Shown one piece after another: positions 25,436-37,000 of a DNA stretch of 64,000 bases. The notes beneath the pieces are model-generated. The model saw only the letters and a program-made list of their open reading frames with translations, did not search any database and was not told where the DNA came from. The stretch is taken from the NCBI RefSeq assembly GCF_019703515.2, contig NC_059385.1:27136001-27200000 (forward strand), written 5' to 3'. The stretch comes from Myxocyprinus asiaticus (taxonomy: Eukaryota; Chordata; Actinopteri; Cypriniformes; Catostomidae). The position numbers were made by a program, and so were the translations under genes. Numbering within the stretch: position 1 is the stretch's first letter; every line of letters starts with the position of its first letter.

Positions 25436-25759
25436 TGACCTTATTCACGCTAGCACTATCTTTGATTTTTAATGGGAATAACGAGGCTGTGAGGGATTGA
25501 CTTACCATCTCTTCAATGGGCTGTACTGCAGTTTAAAGTGTTTTTGGATTGTTCCGTGGACAAAACATTGATAAAATATCTGTCCAAGAACATTCAGTAT
25601 ACAAAGAACTCCAGACTACATGAGTTGTGGAAAATCAGATGTGATCTAGGAGCTTTATACAGCTTTATCATGCCATTGGAGAGATGGTAAGTCAATCCCT
25701 CACAGCCTCGTTGTCATTCCCATTAAAAATCAAAGATAGCGCTAGCGTGAATATGGTCA
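25436..25759. mobile_element. Foldback MITE with arms of about 85 bp
   Basis: Arms 25436-25519 and 25674-25759 are near-perfect inverted repeats, e.g. ttattcacgctagcactatc against gatagcgctagcgtgaatat. Together they contain gtgagggattgacttaccat and its complement. The spacer is about 155 nt with no coding potential. Confidence 0.85.
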
Positions 25760-26904
25760 ATTGACTCTTCTACACTCATTTTGCTTTCTGGGGCTAATTT
25801 AAATTTTATTAAGTAAATATTAATTAAAATATTTGGACTTTGTATGTATGTGTGTGTGTCTGTGTGTCAATATACTAAAAAGCTGGTCCTGGTATGGAAC
25901 TAAAACAATGACTAAAGTACATGACTATGAAATTTGTTCATTTGAATTCAGTGATCAATAACATTGGCCAAGATAAATAAATGCTGTAAAAGTTTTGTCC
26001 ATTTAACTTCATGTTAGCTATTGTGTTAACTGAAGGTAATGTATACAAACTAATTTAAATTGATACCACATATTCTGGCAATATAAAATCTGCAATAACA
26101 AAAAGTAAAAAGAAACATAAAAAACAAAGGAAAATGAATGACTTCATACTGTCTGAAAACACTATGTTTAGCAGGGAAAACACTTTAGCTTCCATGTAGC
26201 ATTAAATGTACAAATGCAGTGACGTATACAATGCTTTTAAACACAATGTAAATTTGTCTCGTGCCGCACATGTCTGTTTGGTCAGCGCCGCACTAACCAC
26301 TTGGTGGCACAAGTAAATAACCTAACTTTGCTTGACCTTTGGCCTAGTTTGTTTCTGATCTGAATGTGAGAGATTTGTATTGAGTTCTTGAATTTCCACT
26401 TAAAATACCACAAATAAAAATTTATAAAATATGCTACAAAAATCTTCAGTTTTGTTAAATGTCACATTTAGAATTCAAATCAACAAATTTCAGATTGAAA
26501 TGCTTAAGTCATTGATCTAGCTCCATAGTAATATATTTCAAATACTTTTTTAACAGCACATGCAACTTTCTGGTAAGCATACAGAAAATAGCATAAATAA
26601 CTAAAGATTTCTCAGTGCCAGTTTGGAAAATCCATTTAAGTAGTCCAATGCTGAAGCATCAAAGGGGGAGTTATAGATAATATAATCCATAATATATAAA
26701 AAATAAAAATAAATCACTGATGTGCTCAAGACAGCGTTTTCATAAATTCACTATTCTATCATAAAAAATTGTCTGCAGCAAACCTCCATGCTCTCTGATC
26801 ACTAGATATATTTATGCCAGTAAAGTTGGAGAAACAACTTTTTCAGCCTAGAAGGGCTGTATGTAACAATGGTACGCAGGTCAAGGATTCATACTATACT
26901 GTAT

Positions 26905-26959
<55 letters not shown>

Positions 26960-28304
26960 CAAGGGAGAGGAGAGACCCACAGCATGCTCTGAACATTGTA
27001 GAATTCACCGTTCATTTTTCTAATAAGAGCATTCACAGCACCATACATCATAACTTACATCTCATATCATATTAAGACCACATGGTACTGAGTCCCCACA
27101 AAATTACACAACTATAAGAGCTACACAACAAAAAAATTAAGATCAAATAAACCCTCTCACCAATCCCACAAAAAGTACAGAAGATATTTTAGGTAACATT
27201 TCTAAAACCTATTTGATTATGAACACATAATAAGGCACATAATAAGAAAATTAGGTAAATACACAGTAAATATGATTTTTTTTTTTTCACCATGATTTCT
27301 TGAATGATTATAGTGGTACAAAAACCCGGTGAGGTTTAATATGTGATTTTTTTTCCTCTTCCATAAAAAAGAACAAATTACCAAAAATAAGTAACTTTTT
27401 TTCTTTCAAAAAGTCTTGACAATCCTTAAGATATTTAGACCTGAATAGTTTTGCTTTAAGACTGTAAACTTCAACAAAATTAAATTTCTTTTGAGAAGTG
27501 AAAGCGAATTTTCAAATCGCTTTAGGTGAAATCAGTCAAAAAAACTGACACTGTCCCTTGCCTTGCATTTACATTATAATTTGTTTGATAAAGGACTACA
27601 TTTCAAATGGATATTGACAGAGGACTTAGCACACAGGCACAGAAACTGCTCCCATTGGATGCTACTCAGTGGGTCTATGGCGACCCTCCTTGGAATATTA
27701 CAGCCAGATCTTCGCAAAAATGAGACAGCACCTTGCTTGCACACAATAGGGAGACCTCCTATACTCATATTTACTGTAGACCCCTAATGTAATAATACTG
27801 CACACTCACATAAACAAATGCAGAAATATTCAAAGAATCTAATTGCTAAGACTCCTTAGCTTCTGTGTGTGCACACCATGGTTCTGTTCTAAAACCTAGT
27901 GAGCTGCCTACCTAAACAGCATTTTAAGGCATCACAGGCACGGCAATGACATGAAGGAGGTTCAAAAAGGTAGGCAGCTCTTAAGTTGCCTTCTAAGATA
28001 CCTAGTATTGGCTGAATTCTAAGTACACGTCCACAATCCACATTAATTTATTTTGGTTTGAAAATGCATTCATTTCACTAGATTTCACCTCTCACATTTT
28101 CTTTCATGATGACATTAGGAAAATTATAACAGAGTTTTCAAACTTAAATGGATTGGTGTATCGCATCGCATTACAGCAAGCTCATTCTAATTCACTTCTT
28201 ATTTTATTCAATAATGAAAAGTAGCAATAGAAAATGGTTCAATTTAATTTTAAAAACTACTATTTTACTCAGTATTTGTGTGTGTGTGCGCTATGTAAAT
28301 TTAT
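25760..28304. other. Gene-free stretch with CA repeat, possible far 3' UTR
   Basis: (AC)n lies at 26908-26956. A repeat-like segment with mirrored ends (aaaacctagtgagctgccta and taggcagctcttaagttgcc) lies at about 27888-28022. No exon is recognised. Relation to the ptbp3 3' end is unknown. Confidence 0.45.
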
Positions 28305-28963
28305 TAGTGCTGTCAATCGATTCAAATTTTTAATCGAACTAAATGCAATTAATCAAATAAATAAATATTTGGAAGAAAAGCCCCAAAATAAAGATAATTC
28401 AATATAAATAACATATATTTAGTCAATATATTTTTGCCTTTATTCCCATATCATTGAACAAGCCTACAGACGATAGCAATCCATTTTGCATTTGAGTTCG
28501 TCAATCTGTCCTGTTCTCACAATGCGTTCTTGCACTCAGTCTGTGCTATTTTTAATTGTCCATTTATGTACGTATGCATCAGACGGACGCTTCTGAAGCG
28601 TCTCGCTGGTTTCAGCGCCATTAACACTGCATTTTAAGGAAGCTGTGTCAGGTTAAAATGAGCTGAAACTTTGTAAATAGTGTCTCGAGATCCCTGTATT
28701 CTGTTGCGCTTGGTCCAACTGTCAAGAACGCATCCTGTGTAACTTGGCTTTCATTCTGTGGTAGCGCTGCTTGTGAGGTTTGTTGAGGTGCGCTGACTGC
28801 CCCTTGCTGACGCAGCTCGTAAAAACATTTGAATTGCTCCGATGGTAGGAAAATTTGCATTTTAAATTTGTGTACGGGTCAGAGGGGATGATTAATTGCA
28901 TTATTTTGTAACATTTTTAAATAGTTAAACACTCTAAATAAATGTGTTAAATCACCAGCCCTA
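28305..28963. mobile_element. hAT-like non-autonomous element
   Basis: The left end tagtgctgtcaatcgattca and the right end, reverse complemented as tagggctggtgatttaacac, are short inverted repeats. The interior carries ttctgttgcgcttggtccaa and gaattgctccgatggtagga, which recur in reverse orientation at 45765-46720 and 62930-63260. No transposase frame is present. The class is inferred from the ends. Confidence 0.55.
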
Positions 28964-29409
28964 ACAATTATGCTTATACTTTTATATATAATCGCACTGT
29001 TAGCTTAGCAACATGTTAATATCAAACTCAATTGCCGCTCAAAACAGCTAAGCGGAGTGTAACAGAATGGAGCAAAACACAGGGCTTTTATCTTGACACG
29101 CCATCGTTAAAAACGTGACACTCATGGTAAAAGACGCTGACAAAATAGCGAGACGGCAAAAAACTCCATCTGACACACATAGACAAACAATTAAAAAATT
29201 TCCACACACGAAATGCTAGAACATGTTCTGGATGAACGGCCCTTCGTAAGGTTCCATTTCAGTTAGGAGGAATTTGCTTGGATAGCAGTTCAATAGGTTT
29301 TTGAACAGATGTCAAGTCTCTCTTTGTCATTTAGTCTTATTCTTTCATTTCATATTTGGTTTGCTCAGATGTAGAGGCATTATGGGACTGCAAGGCAAAA
29401 GAGAGTGCC

Positions 29410-29447
<38 letters not shown>

Positions 29448-30220
29448 GACTCAATGGGCTCCATGAATGTTTCTACCAAGCCCATTGCTGCAAAACCTCA
29501 CACCTGTGGACAGAGCCGAGGAATGACAGAATGCAAAAAAGATCATCTTCCCCCTTGTGGAAAGATGAAAAACAAGAAAAAAAACTAAAGAAAAAGAATT
29601 AACTAAGGGCAAGAGGGGGCAAGACAATGGAGGAATAATCAATTTCCCTTCTAGATTACGGGCTTACACCATTCACATTCAGAGAATTTCACTCGGGAGG
29701 AGGCGAGGCCTCCGATCAGGCTGGGTGTGGCTGATTGAAGTGTTCCAGTAAGATTGACAGCTTGCCGTAATTTTTCCAGAATGATCGTTCGTTTATATGG
29801 TCTCTCCATTGAGGAACCTGATTGACTGGACTCACGGTTGAATCACACACCAGTTGTGCGCAGATGTACTCTGACAGCGTTGCAGGTGCAGAAAGCCAAC
29901 AGGCCGGTCTGTCCAATATAAAATTTCCTTTATACAAGAAAGAAAAAACGGCATTCTCTATCTATTCACAAACGCCTACCATCTGGCTATACATCTTCGC
30001 ACAGTAAACATATGAGGATCCAAAACAACATTCCCCCGCTGTGCCTGTCTTCAATTCGAATCAATCAAAGTGCCGAGAAACAACAAAAGGTTCGTAAGTT
30101 TGAAACAGCTATGCTTGAATTTCAAACGAACTCATTCTTGAATCCATAGCACTCTTATTTTAATGCTACTCAGAGGAAATTGGTTGGTCAAGCCCATTGG
30201 TTGGGGGCTGTCGCTACAGA
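28964..30220. other. ptbp3 3' flank or extended 3' UTR
   Basis: It has no transposon signature. A T-run of about 30 at 29413-29442 is an A-run on the ptbp3 strand. Whether the transcript extends through it cannot be told from sequence. Confidence 0.4.
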
Positions 30221-30232
30221 TTTATTTTTATT
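30221..30232 (-). promoter_or_regulatory. Two adjacent AATAAA polyadenylation hexamers
   Basis: The plus strand reads tttatttttatt, giving two consecutive AATAAA signals on the ptbp3 strand about 665 nt after the stop. They are the first canonical hexamers I noticed downstream. Use for cleavage is not shown by sequence alone. Confidence 0.4.
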
Positions 30233-30894
30233 CCAGCAGCACCTTGCAATGACGTCAGCGGCATTCAAACGGTTACCGTGCATCCAACACATCCCACTGG
30301 AAATGCAAAGTGGGGCTCTCCATTGGAACAGCCAATGAGAGTGAAGATGTCGGGTATTTGGGGGAGGCACAGAGGAAGAGGCTCCGTCCTCACCTAGGTC
30401 AGGGTTAACAAGGCCATTGGGCTACAGGAGTGTCAGTCTCTGATGTTTTAGAGATGTCAAGAAAGAAAATCTTCCAGAGTCTTGACTTTCGATTTTTGAG
30501 AATGTTCCTTGTGTTGGTTTTCCGTAATACGCCAACAAAGATTCTTACCTGGTGACCTGCAAAAGACTATAGAGGGAGTCCTACTTCGACAATGTGGAAG
30601 CTCCCAGATAAGTCACATTGTCATGGATATCCCATGTATCTCCAGCCCTGGTTGCTTGAGAGTAATACAAATTCACTCTCAAGTCCATCTAAAGGTTAAG
30701 AATTAGTCTTCTAATTCTTTTTTTTTCTTTGTTTTTTTCTTTTTTGTAAAATCTCTAAAACTACCCCATGAATAACAGTAATTTTTTTCAATAGTTCATC
30801 GGTCAGTCTTCGTTTCTCTAAGGGAAACAGTCAGACTGCTAGTAGAAGGGCTGGATCGGGAAGAATGGGGAAAGGGTTTGTAGCGAAGGGGACA
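30221..30894 (-). other. ptbp3 3' UTR, shortest plausible form
   Basis: This sequence follows the stop codon on the transcript strand and is free of recognisable transposons. It contains A- and T-rich stretches and ends at the first pair of AATAAA hexamers. The true UTR may run further, since the next 1.5 kb also lacks repeats apart from one homopolymer. The end is inferred. Confidence 0.5.
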
Positions 30895-31027
30895 TTAGAT
30901 GGTGGATTTGGAGAAGGACACTCGCAGGTGGTGGTTCTCTCCCAGGTCGTGGTTGTGGAGATCGATGAGAGCCTGGATGGCTTCTTCCACCGAACCCAGT
31001 TGGATCAGTGCCATCTTGCGGTCCTTC
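30895..31027 (-). CDS. ptbp3: ptbp3 last coding exon: RRM4 end and stop
   Basis: This 133-nt coding part encodes [36 protein letters not shown] and SFSKSTI, then TAA at 30897-30895. [15 protein letters not shown] agrees with PTBP3; PTBP1 has ALIQMGSVEEAVQAL. The acceptor is GATTGACAG. The 3' UTR continues toward lower coordinates. Confidence 0.96.
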
Positions 31028-34000
31028 CTGTCAATCATATAAGGACAGTGAAAATGATGCTCTTGTTTATCCTGAAATACTGTAGCTCAAGATCAGCTTA
31101 ATTATGAAGTTTCAAATGCTCATGTAGAATCAGTTGTTAATTTCTCTTAGAGGTCACATTGCTCACATCAAAGGCAAGCACTTTATCAATCTGGCAAGCT
31201 CTTATCTGATTGACTGGCTTTTAGCAACTGCCTGCACAAATCCAACAACTGCACAAAAGTATCGTTCTGCAACCGGCAGTGTTTTGAAATCATACGATTT
31301 GTTTCGGCGAGAAACAACCCAAAATTAAGTCATTTTCTGTTAAAATCTTGAAGTCTGTTGCACATTCATGAGAAGCGCATTCACCGTGGCTTGCATGTTC
31401 AAGCGAGAACTCAAGTTGTTTTTTTGCACTAAAATCTGTTCTGATCATTAGCCACTACACCACATGTCTCATAATGGGTTGCCAATCTTTGTAATGAGAC
31501 AAGGTTATATATTTAATAGTTTCTCGTAGGCAGACTTTTGATTATTGACAAAGTCTGGTACATTTCACACCTTATTCTGGCCACTTAAACAAGAAGAGAC
31601 GTCCGGTACCGTTTGGCCAACGTGTTAAAAAACAAACCACAGTTGTTGGATTTGACAAACAACGGCATTTGACAAAGTTCGCCAGGTATCGAATCAAATA
31701 TCTTTAGAAAATATTCAACAAGTAAACTAGTTATATACAAATTTTACTGTATATTTTTTGTTTTCTGAGTCAAGTCTGTAAAACAATTTGTTCTTGTTAC
31801 CTTTGGATGGACTGAAATTCTACAGCCTACACACTATTCTACACATCCTATGTCCATTTCGTCCAATTTCTTTTATGTTTTCTGTACTGTCGGTTGCAGA
31901 ACGATACTTTTGTGCAATTGTTTGACATTTTTACTCTGCAGTGTTTTATTGTAGTATCAACTATTTCAGATAAACCCGCCCCTAAAAGGCAAGTTAAAAC
32001 AAAGTAAACTGTGGTTTGTTTTTTAACACGTTGGCCAAACGGTACCGGATGTCTCTTCTTGTTTAAGTGGCCAGAATAAGGTGTGAAATGTACCAGACTT
32101 TGTCAATAATCAAAAGTCTGCCTACGAGAAACTATTAAATATATAACCTTGTCTCATTACAAAGATTGGCAACCCATTATGAGACATGTGGTGTAGTGGC
32201 TAATGATCAGAACAGATTTTAGTGCAAAAAACAACTTGAGTTCTCGCTTGAACACGCAAGCCACCGTGAATGCGCTTCTCATGAATGTGCAACAGACTTC
32301 AAGATTTTAACAGATAATGACTTAATTTTGGGTTGTTTCTCGCCAAAACAAATCGTATGATTTCAAAACACTTTGAATATGACGGACGAGCCACATGGAC
32401 TACTTGGATAATACTTTTGTGCCCTTTCTGAAGCTTGAATATGAATCACTGCCGTAGTATTAAAGAGATGGACCGGAATATTTATTAAAACTTATTTTGT
32501 TTGTTCCACAGAGAAAAGACATACTGATTTGGAACGACATGAGGGTGAGTAATTGACTACAGAATTTTCATTTTTGGGTGAACTATCCTTTAGGTAACCT
32601 TTGGTTACTCCAGGGGTACTGAACCTGTATTAAGTGTACTGTATTACCTAAATGACAACTGATCACATCAGGAGAAAAAGCAAAAGGGAACTGAAGCGGA
32701 TTACAACACACTGTTACCACCATCTAGTGGCACTGGAAGTACACTACAGCTTGTTGTTGTACAGGTCTATTATTGCATTCTCTTCCTTGTCAACCTAAAA
32801 TCATCTCTTGGTCCACAGGAGGCAGTATAGACATTGTTTGTAACGTTCCCTTTTCAGATTTTCACAAAACAACTGCCTTATCAGGCAGTTTTGTCTAGTT
32901 AGAAAAGGTACAAGCTGACCATTCACACACAGACTATGAACAAACTGTTCATCTTTTTAACCTCTATCACATAATGGTTGAGAACAACAGACAGCTTTGA
33001 AGAGGTTGAAGAGAACTTACGCGAAAAACTTGAAGGCCTTGACCACGTATCCAGAACCAGCAAAGAGGTCTTTCAGAAAGTCATCTGTGATAGAAGGACT
33101 GGCGGGAGGGGAAGAAAGATACAACAACAATGTATACAGAGGACAAAAAATAAAATAACACCATATCTGATGCCAACCATAATTCAAAGAATGAGATTTG
33201 ATGGAAGACTTCCAACAGTGCAAATGGTAAATTCACTGTAATGCACAGCTGTGGCTTATTGCTTTATTTGAAAACTGCATAAATGTAAAAAAATAAATAA
33301 AAATGCATAGCTAGGTAAAGGTGGCAAAATTTGGCCCCCTTTATTGCAATACACCTTCGGTGCCCCATATGAGACACTCACGGGATATTTGAGAGATGCA
33401 GGGTGGCGGAGGGGGGGAAGATGTTCTGGAAGTTCTTGGAGCCGGGCTTCTTGAAGCGGTGCAGAGGACTCCCACTGAAGTCTTTGGTCAGGCCCTGGTC
33501 CTCCTGACCCTCTCTGGGGAGCTGCACCGTCTGGTGCTTCGAGATGGTCACGCGGATCACCTTACCATACAGACGCTGTCCGTTCAGATGACTCATCGCT
33601 TAAAAACATGAAAAACCCATCAGGAAATGTGTTTAGGCCATGCTTTCACCACGTAATACTCAACACTGAACAGATCTTTCTTACATTTGGAAAACAAAGC
33701 ATAAGGGTATAAGAGTTTTATTTTTCAACAAATACATTTGGCCATGCACACACTGCAGTTAAATGTACAGTTGTCACTGCTCTCCTGAATGCTTAATCCT
33801 ATTCTATACACACAGAGTGCCTCATTCAAGAAATACGAGCAAAACAAATTTGTGTAAATTGTTTGTAAAACCATTATTTTACATAATGCAGCAATTTATG
33901 TACATAAGTTGCATTGTAAGTCACATATATAGTTGCATTCAATTCAGTGTGACAATTCATATATTGCGACTTAAAATGCAACTTACTCTAACTGTCACAG

Positions 34001-37000
34001 TAAAAGTGACAATTTGTGTATTATGACATTCAATGTGACTTACGTAAATGATCACATTTAGTAAAATGTGACAGTTTACGTATTGTGACCAGTGTGATCG
34101 GGTATAATCTGATTACAACGTAATTACTGTAATCAAATTACTTTTAAAGTAAAAAAATGTGTGAAACATTACATTCTAAATTCTTGTAATCAGATTACAG
34201 CTACCGTCATACCTGGGTTACACATATTTTTAAAAATAATTTCATTTATGCATAATACATTTAAAATATGAATTTATATGTTCATATGTATGTCTGTGAT
34301 GAAGGGTGTGCAACAGTGAACAAGGAGGAAATACATTATTTTGAATCCCTCGAGCGGAAGAACAAAAATGTTCGTAAAACGTTTTTCAAAGTAACTCAAA
34401 TGTGAAGTAATTAGTAATGTGTTTTACTATGGCTTTTACAATTAAATAATCCGATTACAAATTTTGAGAAGTAATTTGTAGTGGATTACTTTTTTGAGTA
34501 ACTTACCCAACGCTGACTGTGACTTATAATGCGACTTGTAATTTTCGTGACCATTTATGCTTGAATGATTCTCCAAATGATTCACACATAAATATTTTCT
34601 GCTTGTGTTTCATGAATGAGACCCTTATTCACTATTTACAGGTTCAGATTTTTACAACAGCTTTCTTTAAACAATTTTACTTGTGAACAATTCAGGTTGT
34701 GATAACCGATTTTCATTTGTGTAGTATGTACAGGACCAAACTGTTCTGAAAAAAGAAAAGAGTAGTTGTTAATACAGAGACTCTACTTCCTCTCTATAAA
34801 ATCACAAAAACCGAGGTACGGATCTTGACTCATTCGTAGCTGCTCCCAACAGCCCTACGGTCTCAGGCTAACCCATAATATTCTAGTCCAAAGAGAGTAT
34901 AGTATTTAAAAGCATAAAACCTGGTGCATCTGTAGATGCAATTTACAAAAAAATACTCTGGAGGCTAATATTACTTATGTCAAATTGTACATTGTACACT
35001 GCAAAATCACTGCTAATTCCTGTATTATTAGTTCATAAAACCATTCTTAAAGGAATATTCCAGGTTCAATTCAAGTTATGCTCAATTAACAGCATTTGTT
35101 GCATAATACCGATTACAACATAGATTAATTTTGACTCGTCCTTTACTTTCTTAAAAAAAAAAAAAAGCCAAAATCTGGGGTGCAGTGAGGCACTTATAAT
35201 GGAAGTGAATGGGGGCCAATCTGTAAACATTAAAATACTCAATATTTCTAAAGTATAGCCACAAGACATAAACAATATGTGTCTAAACATAATTTTAGTG
35301 TGATAAAATCACTTTCTAAACTATTGTGTGTAAAGTTATAGCCAATTTTACAACTTAGTTTCCATGACTATGTAATGTCAACCAACCCTAAAACCCTAAG
35401 ATGACTTCAAAAATTATAATTTAACCAACTTCACAGCTTAAATAATACACAAGTTTTAACGGAAGAATTAATGTAAGTGCTTTTATAAAATTATAAGCTT
35501 CAAATTTGTGCCTTTAAACCCTCTAAAAATTGGCCCCATTCACTTCCATTGTAAGTGCCTCACTGGAACCTCAAGTTTTGCTATTTTTAAAGAAAAGGAC
35601 TGAACAATACTTTAGGGGATTCCCTCCTGCATTTAAATATGATTGTCAATGTATATGCAGGCTTTCACACTTGAAGGCATCCTTTTACAAATCACTGCAA
35701 GAACTGCATCAATGAATTCATACTTTTATATATCTACAGAGACATTTAGTTGCAAAACATAACATAACATAATCTGGCTATAAATAATGTATTTATAATC
35801 CTGGCTATATCCACCAGCAATACAAGCAGAGTGATTTGTAACTCTAATATAGACACAAAATCAGTCAATAAAAGCGATTGATGAAAGCACGAGGAGAATA
35901 TATTGAGATAAAAAGACTTTCTGTTTAATACTTGACGCACCGAGCTGGGCTTGTGTTGCGTCTGCCATCTGTATTAAGGCATTCTCTTTCTTGTTGAACA
36001 GAATCTTAACTCTGTGGACATCTCCATAGACCCCTACAAGAATAAGAGTGAAATATATTTATCTGTGCTCAACAGGTCATAAACACTACTTACAGCAAAT
36101 CATACGCTATCTGCAGATCCCGGTGTTTTAATATTGAAGGCAGAGGGCGTCAGCGGATTTTTGGGATATCAGTCACACTAAGGTCTGTGTCTAAATTTGA
36201 CGGTTATTAAATTGAGAGGACAATAACAAAGGCACACCCCGAGTGTGTATGCACGCATGCTTGTGTGTTTGTGCATGCACCATACTGAGCTAATATTCAT
36301 ATGGCAGGTGATACAACATGCTATCTGTAAATAATCTCCCGACTGTGTATTTGTAAGGTAATCCTCTTTCTCTCCTCTACTGCCTTCATAAAAACAGCCG
36401 GGCTGCACATCTGATGTAGAACAGTAATAAATTTGTCCTTACCAAATAAAATGAAGAGTCCGTGTGGTGATATACTCTGCAAGAGATGGAGCATTATCAG
36501 TGTCTTGATATTGAAATTTAAGAAGCATTTGAAAGATTTGAAATGAAAAAGCGCAAAAATGTCTAAAGAAACGATAGAAGTGGCGATCTGCTGTGAAACA
36601 CGCATACACGTACGCTGACCACTAATGCAGAAGAATCAAATCAGCAATGCACCTTGTGACATTAATTGCTGAGACTAAATAAACAAACATGAAAACAGGT
36701 TTGGATTAGCTCATGTAATGAGACAAAAAAGACCGGATGGAATCATTTTCTAGTAAAGACAGCTTTGAAATATCAGGTCAGTGCATGTGTATGGGTGTTA
36801 CTTCTTGTTCTAGTACACTGTATGTTAGTAGACTTATAGAAGTCATTATGGAGATCTTGAGTTTAATTCACATTTCAGCATCAGTGAATTAGTTCAATGA
36901 CTTCTCAGAATGAGTTCAATAACTTTTCCATGACCTTTCCAGTTATGAGCACTGGATACATTTACTGTATATTTAAAAATCGTTCAAATCCAGACTGATT

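Larger units (their letters stand above)
33599..35940 (-). other. ptbp3 intron with nested and adjacent MITEs
   Basis: This intron contains an inverted-repeat element at 33815-34625, a second element nested inside it at 34091-34514, and a MITE at 35047-35615. The remaining parts show no exon or RNA gene that I can recognise. Confidence 0.8.

Noticed and set aside
31278..31642. tRNA-derived SINE inside the inverted repeat
   Set aside because: An A-box-like tggtgtagtgg is visible but no good B box at the expected distance.
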